From Thermoleophilia bacterium (GTDB lineage: Bacteria > Actinomycetota > Thermoleophilia > Gaiellales > Gaiellaceae), in the NCBI GenBank assembly GCA_009694305.1, contig SHVL01000024.1, forward strand, positions 1 through 39,144: 39,144 bases of DNA. The letters are read 5' to 3'. How positions within the stretch are numbered: the stretch's first letter is position 1; each line of letters opens with the position of its first letter. Below, in pieces: positions 1 through 8,970 of this stretch. The notes under the pieces were generated by a model that ran no database searches, had not been told where the DNA came from, and saw only the letters and a program-made list of their open reading frames with translations. A program made the position numbers and the translations under genes.

Positions 1-171
1 GACGCCGCTTCTTGTGCAGGACACGACACATGATCGTGATCGAATGAGAAGCCTTCTCCGTCGTGATGAACCGAAACGCGCTCACCGGATCCCGCCTTCC
101 CGGGCGAAGAAGGCCGCAACCACTTCTGCGCTTCAACGCTCTGGTGGGCCTACCACCTCATCCGCGATCGC

Positions 172-1281
172 TCAGATGGGCGCGCTCTCGAGTGCCTCCG
201 GCGGCAGGAGGCGCCGCGTCTCCCAGCGTCGTGCCGCGAACGCGGTGTACGAGATCACGATCGCGAGGGCGAAGACGATGGCGTTGCCTCCCGGGAACCG
301 TGTGATCAGCTCCATCACGCCGCCGACGAGGGCGGCCATCGGGAGCGTGAAGATCCAGGCGGTGACGATATTCCCAGCGACACCCCAGCGGACAGCGTGC
401 AGGCCGCGGCTCGCACCTGCGCCCATCACAGAGCCCGAGATCACCTGCGTGGTCGAGACCGGGAACCCGAAGTGTGCGGTCGCCCACAGCATCGAGGCAC
501 AGGCGGTCTGGGCTGAAAAGCCCTGCGGTGGGTCGATCTTCGCGATGCGCGTGCCGAGGGTGCGGATGATCCGCCATCCGCCCGCATACGTGCCGAAGGC
601 CATCGAGAGCGCCGCGCTGAAGATGACCCAGGTCGGGGGTCTCGTGAAGTCCTCGTTGAGGTTCCCCGAAGCGACGAGCGCGAGCGCGATGATCCCCATC
701 GTCTTCTGGGCATCGTTTGTCCCGTGCGTGAGAGCGACGAACCCGCCGGAGACGAGCTGGCCCTTCCGGAAGATGCGGTTGACCTTCGCAGGCGCGCGAC
801 GCTTGATGATCCAGACGATCAGGGTCATCAGGGCAAAGGCCAGCACGAGGGCGGCAAACGGGGCGATCAGGGAGGGCTTCAGCACCTTCTGCCAGAGACC
901 CGCCCACTCGATGACACCGAAGCCCTGGGCCATGATCGCAGAGCCCATCAGTCCTCCGATCAGAGCGTGACTCGAACTCGACGGCAACCCGAGAAACCAC
1001 GTGATCAGGTTCCAGGTGATCGCTCCGACGAGGCCCGCGAGCAGGATGCTGAGTGTCACCGCATTCGGGTCTACGATTCCCTTGGCGACCGTGGCGGCAA
1101 CCTTGAAGGAGATGAATGCGCCGGCGAAGTTGAGGACGGCTGCCATCGCGACAGCGTTTCGCGGCGATATCGCATGGGTCGAGACACTCGTCGCGATCGA
1201 GTTGGCCGTGTCGTGAAAGCCGTTCGTAAAGTCGAAGAAGAGCGCCATCACGACGACGGCGACGAGGGTCACGGTCACCAT
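172..1281 (-). CDS. pit: Pit-family inorganic phosphate transporter
   Basis: A 369-residue integral membrane protein of the PiT/PHO4 family, which carries inorganic phosphate (usually as a metal-phosphate complex) across the inner membrane driven by protons or sodium. The two family repeats are visible: NGFHDTANSIATSV near residues 20-33 and THGTNDAQKTMG near 185-196. A conserved SSSSHALIGG loop lies near 101-110, and hydrophobic helices run throughout. The open frame continues upstream to 1566 but that part overlaps the preceding gene. The ATG at 1281, just before the first membrane helix, gives the usual family length and a 5-nt gap after the DUF47 stop. Together they form a two-gene operon. 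Substrate is inferred from the family; confidence in the family is high. Confidence 0.93.
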   Translation of the reverse strand: MVTVTLVAVVVMALFFDFTNGFHDTANSIATSVSTHAISPRNAVAMAAVLNFAGAFISFKVAATVAKGIVDPNAVTLSILLAGLVGAITWNLITWFLGLPSSSSHALIGGLMGSAIMAQGFGVIEWAGLWQKVLKPSLIAPFAALVLAFALMTLIVWIIKRRAPAKVNRIFRKGQLVSGGFVALTHGTNDAQKTMGIIALALVASGNLNEDFTRPPTWVIFSAALSMAFGTYAGGWRIIRTLGTRIAKIDPPQGFSAQTACASMLWATAHFGFPVSTTQVISGSVMGAGASRGLHAVRWGVAGNIVTAWIFTLPMAALVGGVMELITRFPGGNAIVFALAIVISYTAFAARRWETRRLLPPEALESAPI

Positions 1282-1286
1282 GGGCC

Positions 1287-1907
1287 CTAGGCGTTCTTGA
1301 CGACGATGTTCGCGATCACGTTCGCTGCCGTCTCGCACGCATCGAGCGAGCGCTCGAGAGCCTCGTAGATGTCCTTCCAGCGGATCACGATCAACGGATC
1401 GATGCGGTCGTCGCGGAACAGCGACGCGAGTGCATCGCGGAGGACGCGATCGCCCTGATCCTCGAGCGACTTGAGCTCGATCAGAGCGGCCTGCACCCCC
1501 TTCATCCCCTTGAGGTTGCTGCTTGCTATCGCAAGCTGCTCGACGGCCTTGACGATGATCGCGCACTGCTCGACGGCGTGGCGGGTCGGCATCTCGACCC
1601 CGTAGAGGCCGAGCAGGTCGGACGCCTCTTCGAGGTAGTCCACTACGTCGTCGATCTCCGTCGCAAGCTGGTAGATGTCCTCGCGGTCGAACGGTGTCAG
1701 ATACTGGGTGTTGAGCAGCACGATCAGATCGCGGGTGATCGCGTCGCCCTCGTTCTCGGCCGCCTTGACCTGCTCCTGGGTGACCCCGGAGTTCGGATGA
1801 TCCCGAAAGCGGAGCTCGACGAGGCGGGACACCTCGAGGGCGTTCTCGCCTGCGCGTGCGAAGAGGGAGAAGAACTCCGTTGTCTTCGGGGTGAGACTGA
1901 ACTTCAT
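1287..1907 (-). CDS. DUF47/PhoU-like accessory protein of the Pit transporter
   Basis: A 206-residue, all-helical, soluble protein of the DUF47 (PF01865) PhoU-like family. Such proteins are regularly encoded directly before pit and are thought to regulate the transporter. Visible features are the long amphipathic helices and acidic clusters such as EDIYQLATEIDDVVDYLEEA near residues 75-94, where PhoU-type proteins bind metals. It is the first gene of the DUF47-pit operon, 5 nt before pit, and divergent from the CYTH-CHAD gene with 63 bp between the starts. Upstream of the ATG on the minus strand is an AT-rich stretch (TATACATACAAT) unlike the GC-rich surroundings, probably the promoter, with no clear Shine-Dalgarno sequence. 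Confidence 0.9.
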   Translation of the reverse strand: MKFSLTPKTTEFFSLFARAGENALEVSRLVELRFRDHPNSGVTQEQVKAAENEGDAITRDLIVLLNTQYLTPFDREDIYQLATEIDDVVDYLEEASDLLGLYGVEMPTRHAVEQCAIIVKAVEQLAIASSNLKGMKGVQAALIELKSLEDQGDRVLRDALASLFRDDRIDPLIVIRWKDIYEALERSLDACETAANVIANIVVKNA

Positions 1908-1956
1908 AGATTGTATGTATAGAGGAATAACGATGTCCTTGGAGGGTGAACGCGAG

Positions 1957-1962
1957 TAGGCT
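1957..1962 (+). promoter_or_regulatory. -10-like hexamer for the CYTH-CHAD gene
   Basis: TAGGCT lies 8 nt before the ATG at 1971. The same TANNNT-N6-9-start layout recurs at many genes here, so it supports 1971 rather than the TTG at 1962 as the start and suggests a leaderless or nearly leaderless transcript. No good -35 was found. Confidence 0.45.
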
Positions 1963-1970
1963 TGGCCGAG

Positions 1971-3383
1971 ATGAGGGAGACGCTCGAGCGCGAGATCAAA
2001 CTTGCCCCGGGGGAGGGCTTTGTCCTACCCGGGTTCGGAGGCGATCGGCTCCCGACCCGTGTTTTCGTCTCGACCTATCACGACACGCCGGACTTGCGTC
2101 TCGCGCGCCACGGTGTCACGCTCCGTCGTCGTGTAGAGGACGGAGCGGGACTCTGGCAGTTGAAGCTTCCCCGCGGTTCGGCGCGGCTCGAGCTCGAGGT
2201 GCCGGGCCAGGCCACGAGGCCTCCGGCCGAGCTGGTCGGGCTCTTGCCTTGCTACCTCCGGGGGAGCAAGATTGCGGCCGTCGCCCGGCTTCGGACGCGT
2301 CGCGAGACAGTCTGCGCCCACGGCGCCGAGATCGTCGATGACAGCGTTTCCGTTCTCGTGGGCCAGCGCATCGTACGGCGGTTCAGGGAGATCGAGGTCG
2401 AGCTCGTGGAGGGCGACGAGCACGACCTGAAGCGACTTGTCAAGGAGCTGCGTCGCAGCGGTGCAACCGAGCAGGGGCCGCTGTGGCCCAAGCTTCATCG
2501 GGCGCTCGATATTGCAGCAGCGATCGTCCCCCCGGCGCCGGAGAAGGGGACTCCTTCTGGCGTCGCCCTCGCTGTCGCTCTTGGCAACGAGTACCGGGCG
2601 CTTCTCTCGCATGATCCCGGCACTCGCCGCAGCGTTGACCCCGAAGACCTGCATCAGCTCCGGGTTGCGACCCGTCGCCTCCGTGCATTCCTGCGTGCCG
2701 CAGGAGCTCTCGTGGAGAAGGAATGGGCCGTTTCGCTCCGCGAGGAGCTCGGGTGGCTGGGTCGGCATCTCGGCCCGGCGCGGGATCTCGACGTCATGCT
2801 TGACCGGCTCCGTCACGATGTCATCGCACTCGACGAGGATGCCGGGCCCGCGGCCGGGCTCCTTGCGGCTCTCGAGGAGGAGCGCGAGGCGGCATACCGG
2901 GATGTCGTCGGGGTGCTCGACGACCTCCGCTACTTTGCCCTCCTCGACCGCCTCGAGGCAGCTGCGGTGCCTCCACTCAGTGGTGACGAGACCACACTCA
3001 CGGCTGTCTTTCGGGGAGAGGCCAAACGGATGCGCCGCATGTTCGCCGCACTTGGCGACGGCCCGACGGACGATGCCCTGCACGCCTCGCGCATTGCCGT
3101 CAAGCGCGCCCGCTACGCAGCCGACCTCGCGGCGCACGAGCTCGGCCGGGCCGGTGAGCACTTCGTGATCGTCGCGAAGGAGCTTCAGGACATCCTGGGC
3201 GACCATCAGGACGCGGTCTTTGCAGAGGCCCGGATCCGATCCTGGCTCGCCTCCGATCCTGCGGGTGCTTTCGCGGCCGGACGGCTCGTGCAACTCGAGC
3301 GCGACCGCATGGCCGCTGCTCGCGCGGCCTGGCCGGATATGTGGCAGCAGCTCGAGAGAGCAGCGCGGCGGGCAGTCCGCTGA
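1971..3383 (+). CDS. CYTH-CHAD domain protein (polyphosphate-associated)
   Basis: A 470-residue cytoplasmic protein. The N-terminal ~190 residues form a CYTH (triphosphate tunnel) domain starting with the ExExK signature, here EREIK at residues 6-10, followed by charged beta strands. From about residue 205 to the end is a CHAD helical domain with the conserved basic motifs HQLRVATRRLRAF (near 226), HASRIAVKRARYAADL and LQDILGDHQDAVF. CHAD domains bind inorganic polyphosphate, and CYTH domains act on or bind triphosphates. The neighbours fit: a phosphate transporter upstream, a Nudix gene overlapping its end, and ppk1/ppx within 10 kb. An in-frame TTG lies three codons upstream, but the -10-like hexamer favours ATG 1971. 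The enzymatic activity of this CYTH domain is not established. Confidence 0.9.
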   Translation: MRETLEREIKLAPGEGFVLPGFGGDRLPTRVFVSTYHDTPDLRLARHGVTLRRRVEDGAGLWQLKLPRGSARLELEVPGQATRPPAELVGLLPCYLRGSKIAAVARLRTRRETVCAHGAEIVDDSVSVLVGQRIVRRFREIEVELVEGDEHDLKRLVKELRRSGATEQGPLWPKLHRALDIAAAIVPPAPEKGTPSGVALAVALGNEYRALLSHDPGTRRSVDPEDLHQLRVATRRLRAFLRAAGALVEKEWAVSLREELGWLGRHLGPARDLDVMLDRLRHDVIALDEDAGPAAGLLAALEEEREAAYRDVVGVLDDLRYFALLDRLEAAAVPPLSGDETTLTAVFRGEAKRMRRMFAALGDGPTDDALHASRIAVKRARYAADLAAHELGRAGEHFVIVAKELQDILGDHQDAVFAEARIRSWLASDPAGAFAAGRLVQLERDRMAAARAAWPDMWQQLERAARRAVR

Positions 3384-3769
3384 GCACGGTCGTTCGCGCC
3401 GCGGGCGGAATCGTCGTTCGCACGGTACGCCCCGAGGCGGAGGTACTTCTCGTGCACCGACCCCAATACGACGACTGGACGTTCCCCAAGGGCAAAGTCG
3501 AGCCGGGTGAGAGCGACGAGGAGTGTGCCGTCCGCGAGGTCGAGGAGGAGACGGGGCTGCGCTGTTCGCGGGGGGACGAGCTCCAGCCGACGTCGTACCT
3601 CGACGCGAAGAAGCGTCGCAAGACCGTGCGCTACTGGGTGATGGAGGTCGTGGCAGGAACGTTGCGCTTCGAGTTCGAGGTTGACGCGGCACGGTGGGTG
3701 ACGTTCGGTGAGGCGGAAGCGCTGCTCACCTACGCGCGCGACGTTGACCTGCTCGCTGAACTGGGCTGA
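3341..3769 (+). CDS. Nudix hydrolase, MutT1-like without the phosphatase domain
   Basis: A 142-residue hydrolase of nucleoside diphosphates linked to another moiety. The full Nudix box G-x5-E-x7-RE-x2-EE-x-G is present near residues 51-73 (GKVEPGE...REVEEETGL). The preceding HRPQYDDWTFPKGK resembles the N-terminal half of mycobacterial MutT1, which hydrolyses oxidised guanine nucleotides and diadenosine polyphosphates, but the C-terminal histidine-phosphatase half of MutT1 is absent. The GTG at 3341 overlaps the CYTH-CHAD gene by 43 nt; no ATG exists in this frame before the conserved core, so the exact start is uncertain. Translation is probably coupled to the upstream gene. Substrate is inferred. 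Confidence 0.88.
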   Translation: MAAARESSAAGSPLSTVVRAAGGIVVRTVRPEAEVLLVHRPQYDDWTFPKGKVEPGESDEECAVREVEEETGLRCSRGDELQPTSYLDAKKRRKTVRYWVMEVVAGTLRFEFEVDAARWVTFGEAEALLTYARDVDLLAELG

Positions 3770-3828
3770 CAGCAGACCCGGCCAGGCCACCGCTGCCGTG
3801 CAACGGGCACCGCTTGCCGTTCAGGCGG

Positions 3829-3834
3829 TAGCCT
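3829..3834 (+). promoter_or_regulatory. -10-like hexamer for ettA
   Basis: TAGCCT is placed 8 nt before the ATG at 3843. It is the same spacing as at the CYTH-CHAD and M2 peptidase genes. A leaderless transcript is inferred; no convincing -35 is visible. Confidence 0.4.
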
Positions 3835-3842
3835 GCGTCGCC

Positions 3843-5516
3843 ATGAGCGGCGACTACGTCTACACGATGTACCGGGCCAACAAGTTCTACGGCTCCGACC
3901 GGCAGGTGCTCGCGAACATCTCCCTCTCGTTCCTGCCGGGGGCGAAGATCGGCGTGCTCGGGCCGAACGGTGCCGGCAAGTCAACGCTGATGCGGATCAT
4001 GGCCGGGCTCGAGGAGCCGTCCTCGGGCGTCGCCGAGCTTCATCCCGGAGCGAGCGTGGGCTTCCTTCAGCAGGAGCCCGAGCTCGATCCCACCAAGGAT
4101 GTCCGTGGCAACGTCGAGGACGGCGTGCGCGACCTGCGCGACCTGCTGGATCGCTTCAACGCCGTCTCCGCCGCCTTTGCCGAGCCGGACGCCGACTTCG
4201 ACGCGCTCCTCGCCGAGCAGTCGAAGGTGCAGGAACAGATCGACCGCCACGACGCCTGGGGCCTCGACGCGGCACTCGACCGCGCCATGGACGCACTGCG
4301 GCTACCCGAGGGCGACCGGGACGTCACGACGCTGTCGGGAGGCGAGCGCCGCCGGGTTGCGCTGTGCCGGCTCCTCCTTGCCTCGCCGGATCTCCTGCTC
4401 CTCGACGAGCCCACGAACCACCTCGACGCCGAGTCGGTCGCCTGGCTCGAACGGTTTCTCGAGGACTACAAGGGCACCGTCATGGCCGTCACCCACGACC
4501 GCTACTTCCTCGACAACGTCGCAGGGTGGATCCTCGAGCTCGACCGTGGCAAGGGGCTCCCGTTCGAGGGGAACTACTCCTCGTGGCTCGAGCAGAAGCA
4601 GGCGCGCCTCGCCGTCGAGGAGAAGACGGAGTCGGCCCGCCGTCGCACCCTTGCCCGCGAGCTCGAGTGGGTGCGGATGAGCCCGCGCGCCCGGCACGCG
4701 AAGTCGAAGGCACGCATCACCTCGTACGAGAAGCTGCTCGCCGACGACGAGAACTTCAAGGTCGAGGGCGTCGAGATCCATATTCCTGCGGGGCCACGTC
4801 TTGGCGACCTCGTCGTTGACGCAGAGCACGTGGTCAAAGGCTTCGGTGACAGACTCCTCGTGGAAGACCTGACCTTCTCGCTTCCCCCTGGCGGCATCGT
4901 CGGGGTGATCGGGCCAAACGGCGCTGGCAAGACGACGCTCTTCAAGATGATCGCCGGTGAGGAACAGCCGGACGCCGGTTCCCTGCGGGTCGGCGACACG
5001 GTTCAGCTCGCCTACGTTGACCAGTCACGTGGCGGCCTCAACCCCCAGAACACCGTCTGGAAGGAGATCTCCGAGAATCAGGACATCGTGATGCTCGGCA
5101 AGCGAGAGGTGAACTCGCGCCAGTACACCTCGTGGTTCAACTTCCGGGGCGGCGACCAGCAAAAGCTCGTCAAGGATCTTTCGGGCGGCGAACGCAACCG
5201 CGTCCATCTCGCGAAGCTCCTCAAGTCGGGCGGCAACGTGCTGCTCCTCGACGAGCCGACGAACGATCTCGACGTGGACACGCTGCGGGCACTCGAGGAT
5301 GCGCTCATCGACTTCGCCGGTTGCGCCGTCGTGATTACCCACGATCGCTGGTTCCTCGACCGCATCGCAACCCACATCCTTGCCTTCGAGGGCGACTCGC
5401 AGGCAACGTGGTTCGAGGGCACCTGGGGTGAGTACGTCGCCTGGGTCACCGAGACCCGGGGCGCCGAGGCGCTCGAACCGCACCGCATCGCGTACAAGCC
5501 TCTCGTTCGACCGTGA
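3843..5516 (+). CDS. ettA: Energy-dependent translational throttle EttA (ABC-F)
   Basis: A 557-residue soluble protein with two ABC ATPase domains, matching the ~555-residue EttA family. EttA binds the ribosomal E site and gates the first elongation steps according to the ATP/ADP ratio. Walker A motifs GPNGAGKST (near 40) and GPNGAGKTT (near 356), signatures LSGGERRRV and LSGGERNRV, and Walker B segments LLLDEPTNHLD and LLLDEPTNDLD are all intact. The P-tRNA-interaction linker lies between the domains (YSSWLEQKQARLAVEEK onward). The open frame extends upstream, but ATG 3843 begins the typical N-terminus MSGDYVYTMYRANKFYG. Its last codon overlaps the GTG of the next ABC exporter gene, so the exporter may be translated from the same message. 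Confidence 0.96.
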   Translation: MSGDYVYTMYRANKFYGSDRQVLANISLSFLPGAKIGVLGPNGAGKSTLMRIMAGLEEPSSGVAELHPGASVGFLQQEPELDPTKDVRGNVEDGVRDLRDLLDRFNAVSAAFAEPDADFDALLAEQSKVQEQIDRHDAWGLDAALDRAMDALRLPEGDRDVTTLSGGERRRVALCRLLLASPDLLLLDEPTNHLDAESVAWLERFLEDYKGTVMAVTHDRYFLDNVAGWILELDRGKGLPFEGNYSSWLEQKQARLAVEEKTESARRRTLARELEWVRMSPRARHAKSKARITSYEKLLADDENFKVEGVEIHIPAGPRLGDLVVDAEHVVKGFGDRLLVEDLTFSLPPGGIVGVIGPNGAGKTTLFKMIAGEEQPDAGSLRVGDTVQLAYVDQSRGGLNPQNTVWKEISENQDIVMLGKREVNSRQYTSWFNFRGGDQQKLVKDLSGGERNRVHLAKLLKSGGNVLLLDEPTNDLDVDTLRALEDALIDFAGCAVVITHDRWFLDRIATHILAFEGDSQATWFEGTWGEYVAWVTETRGAEALEPHRIAYKPLVRP

Positions 5517-7222
5517 TCGACCTTCCATTTGCCGATCCGGGACGACCGGATACTCGCTCGTCCCTCCGGTTGCTCGTCTGGGTGGGGCGGCATCAGGTCG
5601 GAACCCTCCTCGTTGCAATCACCTTCGGGATCATCTGGATGGTCGCACAGGCGCTGATGCCGTACGCGATCGGTCAGGCGATTCAGCAGGGGATCGTTGA
5701 CGCCGACCGGAATGCGCTCGTTCGGTTCTGTGCCCTCCTCGCCCTCCTCGGCGTCGTGCAGGCGGTTGCCGGTGTCATGCGCCATCGCTACGCCGTTCAG
5801 AACTGGCTGCAGGCCTCCTTCAGGCTGGCCCAGGTGGTCGGCCACCACGCTGCTCGCTCGGGAGACGCGGTGCGGTCGGAGCTGTCCACGGGTGAGGTTG
5901 TGGCAACAGTCTCGAACGACGCAATGCGAGCGGGAGGTGCCTTCGACGTCCTCGCGCGGCTTGCGGGCAGCGTTGTCTCGTACCTCGTCGTTGCCGTCAT
6001 CCTGCTCCAGACGTCCACCACGCTCGGCCTGATCGTGTTGCTCGGCATTCCGCTCCTGACCGTCTCGTTGAGCCTTGTGATCAAGCCGCTCCAGCTCCGG
6101 CAACGCCATCAGCGCGAAGAGGTCGGTCTTCTGACGGCGCTCGGCGCGGATACGGCAGCGGGCCTCCGCGTGCTCCGCGGCGTCGGAGGTGAGCAGGCCT
6201 TCTTCAACCGCTACCAGTTGCGCTCCGAGAGTGTTCGGATTGCGGGAGTCCGCGTGGCGACCCCGCAATCGACGCTCGATGCGGCCCAGGTGCTCCTGCC
6301 GGGGCTCTTCGTCGTCCTCGTCACCTGGGTCGGTGCCCATCTCGCCGCGTCGGGCCAGATCACTGCCGGCCAACTCGTCGCGTTCTACGGGTATGCAGGG
6401 TTCCTCGTGATTCCACTTCGGACGTCGGCGGACGCGGTGGAGAAGTTCACACGGGCATTCGTCGGAGCCGACAGGATGTTGCGAGTTCTCGCCATCGAAC
6501 GCACGGTCGAGGATCCCACAGACCCACTGCCCGAGCCGCCGGCAGGCGTTCCCCTCGTCGATCAAGACTCCGGCCTCACGATCGAGCCAGGCCGCCTGAC
6601 CTGCCTCGTGTCCGCTGCTCCCGACGAGACGAATGCGCTCGCCGACCGTCTGGGCCGTCTCGTTAGCGGGTGCAACGTGATGCTCGGTGGTATCCCGCTC
6701 GCGAGGTTGCCGCTCGACGTGGTACGCCGACGGATTCTCGTTAGCGAGTCCGATCCGCTGATCTTTTCGGGCACTCTTCGCACGGAGCTCGATCCGTGGG
6801 GGCGATCGAGCGACGACGAGATCACGACGGCGATCGAGGTCGCCGCCGCGGAGGACATCCTCGTCGCCCTTCCGGCCGGCCTCGATGAGATCGTGGACGA
6901 GAGGGGCCGATCATTCTCAGGGGGGCAGCGGCAGCGCGTGGTTCTCGCCCGGGCGCTACTCGCAGATGCCGAGATTCTCGTGCTCGTCGAGCCGACGAGC
7001 GCGGTAGACGCTCACACGGAGGCGCGCATCGCACGCCAGATCCACGATTTCCGCGCAGGGCGCACCACGATCATCGTGACGACGAGCCCGCTGGTGCTCG
7101 ATCGCGCCGACGCGGTCGTGCTGATCGCGGAGGGTCGTGTGCGGGCGGCCGGCACGCACCGGGAGTTGCTTCGCACGAGTCCCGCCTACCGTGATGTGGT
7201 CATCAGGGGCGAGGCAGGATGA
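5513..7222 (+). CDS. ABC exporter half-transporter with degenerate ATP-binding site (subunit A)
   Basis: A 569-residue ABC exporter subunit. The N-terminal ~320 residues form a transmembrane domain and the C-terminal ~230 a nucleotide-binding domain. This NBD is unusual. The Walker A position reads SAAPDETNA with no GKS/T lysine, the Q-loop glutamine is replaced (VSESDP), the Walker B aspartate is Val (ILVLVEPTS) and the H-loop histidine is replaced (VTTSPLV). The signature FSGGQRQR (near 467-474) is perfect. It therefore cannot bind ATP normally through its own Walker motifs but can offer a signature motif to a partner. GTG 5513 overlaps the ettA stop, and the stop overlaps the ATG of subunit B. 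The exported substrate is unknown. Confidence 0.9.
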   Translation: MIDLPFADPGRPDTRSSLRLLVWVGRHQVGTLLVAITFGIIWMVAQALMPYAIGQAIQQGIVDADRNALVRFCALLALLGVVQAVAGVMRHRYAVQNWLQASFRLAQVVGHHAARSGDAVRSELSTGEVVATVSNDAMRAGGAFDVLARLAGSVVSYLVVAVILLQTSTTLGLIVLLGIPLLTVSLSLVIKPLQLRQRHQREEVGLLTALGADTAAGLRVLRGVGGEQAFFNRYQLRSESVRIAGVRVATPQSTLDAAQVLLPGLFVVLVTWVGAHLAASGQITAGQLVAFYGYAGFLVIPLRTSADAVEKFTRAFVGADRMLRVLAIERTVEDPTDPLPEPPAGVPLVDQDSGLTIEPGRLTCLVSAAPDETNALADRLGRLVSGCNVMLGGIPLARLPLDVVRRRILVSESDPLIFSGTLRTELDPWGRSSDDEITTAIEVAAAEDILVALPAGLDEIVDERGRSFSGGQRQRVVLARALLADAEILVLVEPTSAVDAHTEARIARQIHDFRAGRTTIIVTTSPLVLDRADAVVLIAEGRVRAAGTHRELLRTSPAYRDVVIRGEAG

Positions 7223-8955
7223 ACAAGCTCCTGCCGATCGCGAGTCCCGTCGAGATGCGCCGGCAGGCCGCCGCTCTCGCCGGTCGCCACCGCCGCGCGA
7301 TGATCGGCGTTCTCGCGCTGTACGCCCTCGCTGCTGCCACGGGCCTTGTCGGCCCGCTCCTCCTCGGCTCGCTCGTTCAGGGGCTTCAGACCGAGATCGA
7401 TACGGCAGAGATCGACCGCGTGGTTCTGATCCTCGCCGTCTTCCTGGTGGCGCAGACCATCCTCACGTTCTTTGCGCGCCGTTCGTCATTCGTCCTCTCC
7501 GAGCGGATGTTTGCCGAGTTGCGGGACGACTTCATGCGCAGAGTCCTCGCGTTGCCGCTCTCGACGGTCGAGCGGGCCGGAATCGGTGACCTCGTGTCGA
7601 GGACGACCGCCGATATCGATGCGCTCGCCCGCACGATCCGGTTTGCGATCCCCGAGACGTCGATCGCGTGTGTGACGGCACTTCTCGTCGTCGGCGCAGC
7701 GGTCTGGGTGAGCCCTGTTGCGGCTCTCCCGTGCATCGTCGGCGTCCCGATCCTGATCGTGGGAACGCGCTGGTACCTGCGCTACGCCCCGTCCGGCTAT
7801 CTCTGGGAGCGCGCCGCCTACGCGTCACTCGCAGGCACGACCGCCGAGACGGTGGATGGCGGTCGCACCGTCGAGGCCCTCGACCTCTCGGACGAGCGCG
7901 CCCGCAGGATCGATGCCAATCTGGCCGATGCGTACGCGTCGGAGCGATTCACGTTGCGGCTACGGACGATCTGGTTTCCGTCCGTCGATGTCGCCTACGT
8001 GCTCCCGGTCGTTGCTGCTCTTGCCTGGGGCGGCTACCTCGTCTCCACCGGCCGCGCTTCGGTGGGCGAGGTGACGACGGTCGTGCTCTACGTCCAGCAG
8101 CTCGCTGACCCGGTAGACCGGCTGCTCTCGTGGCTCGACGAGGTGCAGGTCGGAGGTGCGTCGTTCGCTCGTCTCGTCGGGATCGCCGACGTTCCGCCTG
8201 ATCGACACGCGACGGGCGAGGAACCAGCGGACGATTGGCTGAGAGCCCATGACGTGCGCTACGCGTACATCCCGGGCCGCGACGTGCTGCACGGGATCAA
8301 GCTCGACCTGCAACCGGGGGAACGGATTGCCGTCGTCGGCCCGTCCGGTGCGGGTAAGTCAACGCTCGGCCGCCTGCTCGCAGGCATCCACCCGCCACGG
8401 ACCGGTCATGTCGAGGTCGGCGGGGTGCCGCTCGTTGACCTCGAGCTCGAGACGCTCCGCCGTGAGGTCGCACTCGTGACCCAGGAGCAGCACGTCTTCG
8501 TAGGCACGCTCGCCGACAATCTGCGCCTGGCGCGCGCCGGCTCTTCCGACGTGGAGTTAGCGGCAGCGCTCGATGCGGTCGATGCGACAGGGTGGGTCGC
8601 GGCGCTGCCCGCAGGGGTGGAGACGACGGTCGGTGCCGGGGGCGCAGCGCTGACCCCGGCACAGTCACAACAGCTCGCGCTGGCCCGGCTCGTTCTCGCG
8701 GATCCCCACACGCTCGTTCTGGACGAGGCGACGTCGCTCCTCGACCCACGTGCGGCACGACACCTCGAGCGCTCGCTCGCTTCGGTGCTCGCAGGCCGTA
8801 CCGTCGTCGCTATCGCCCACCGACTCCACACCGCCCACGACGCCGACCGGGTCGCCGTGGTCGAGAACGGCCGTCTTCAGGAGCTTGGAACACACGACGA
8901 GCTGATCGCGAGCAAGGGTGCGTACGCCGCGCTGTGGGAGTCCTGGCAGTCCTGA
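7219..8955 (+). CDS. ABC exporter half-transporter with intact Walker motifs (subunit B)
   Basis: A 578-residue ABC exporter subunit with an N-terminal transmembrane domain (~1-320) and a C-terminal NBD. Walker A GPSGAGKST (near 373-381), the Q-loop VTQEQ, Walker B TLVLDEATS (near 498-506) and the H-loop AIAHRL are intact. The signature motif is degenerate, LTPAQSQQ instead of LSGGQ. This is the mirror image of subunit A, so a heterodimer would have one complete composite site (B Walker motifs plus A signature) and one fully dead site. The ATG overlaps the stop of subunit A (ATGA), with GAGGCAGG upstream acting as ribosome binding site. It converges on the Ppx/GppA gene 15 bp away. Confidence 0.92.
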   Translation: MNKLLPIASPVEMRRQAAALAGRHRRAMIGVLALYALAAATGLVGPLLLGSLVQGLQTEIDTAEIDRVVLILAVFLVAQTILTFFARRSSFVLSERMFAELRDDFMRRVLALPLSTVERAGIGDLVSRTTADIDALARTIRFAIPETSIACVTALLVVGAAVWVSPVAALPCIVGVPILIVGTRWYLRYAPSGYLWERAAYASLAGTTAETVDGGRTVEALDLSDERARRIDANLADAYASERFTLRLRTIWFPSVDVAYVLPVVAALAWGGYLVSTGRASVGEVTTVVLYVQQLADPVDRLLSWLDEVQVGGASFARLVGIADVPPDRHATGEEPADDWLRAHDVRYAYIPGRDVLHGIKLDLQPGERIAVVGPSGAGKSTLGRLLAGIHPPRTGHVEVGGVPLVDLELETLRREVALVTQEQHVFVGTLADNLRLARAGSSDVELAAALDAVDATGWVAALPAGVETTVGAGGAALTPAQSQQLALARLVLADPHTLVLDEATSLLDPRAARHLERSLASVLAGRTVVAIAHRLHTAHDADRVAVVENGRLQELGTHDELIASKGAYAALWESWQS

Positions 8956-8970
8956 TGCCCGGATCCAGGC

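Noticed and set aside
1-171. Gene at the left edge
   Set aside because: Frames here are continuations of the shadow opposite pit; no motif or start supports a gene.
2025-3692. 555-codon minus-strand open frame
   Set aside because: Lies opposite the CYTH-CHAD and Nudix genes; low-complexity Arg/Pro-rich composition typical of shadow frames in high-GC DNA.
5078-6565. 495-codon minus-strand open frame
   Set aside because: Opposite ettA and the ABC exporter; no domain, shadow composition.
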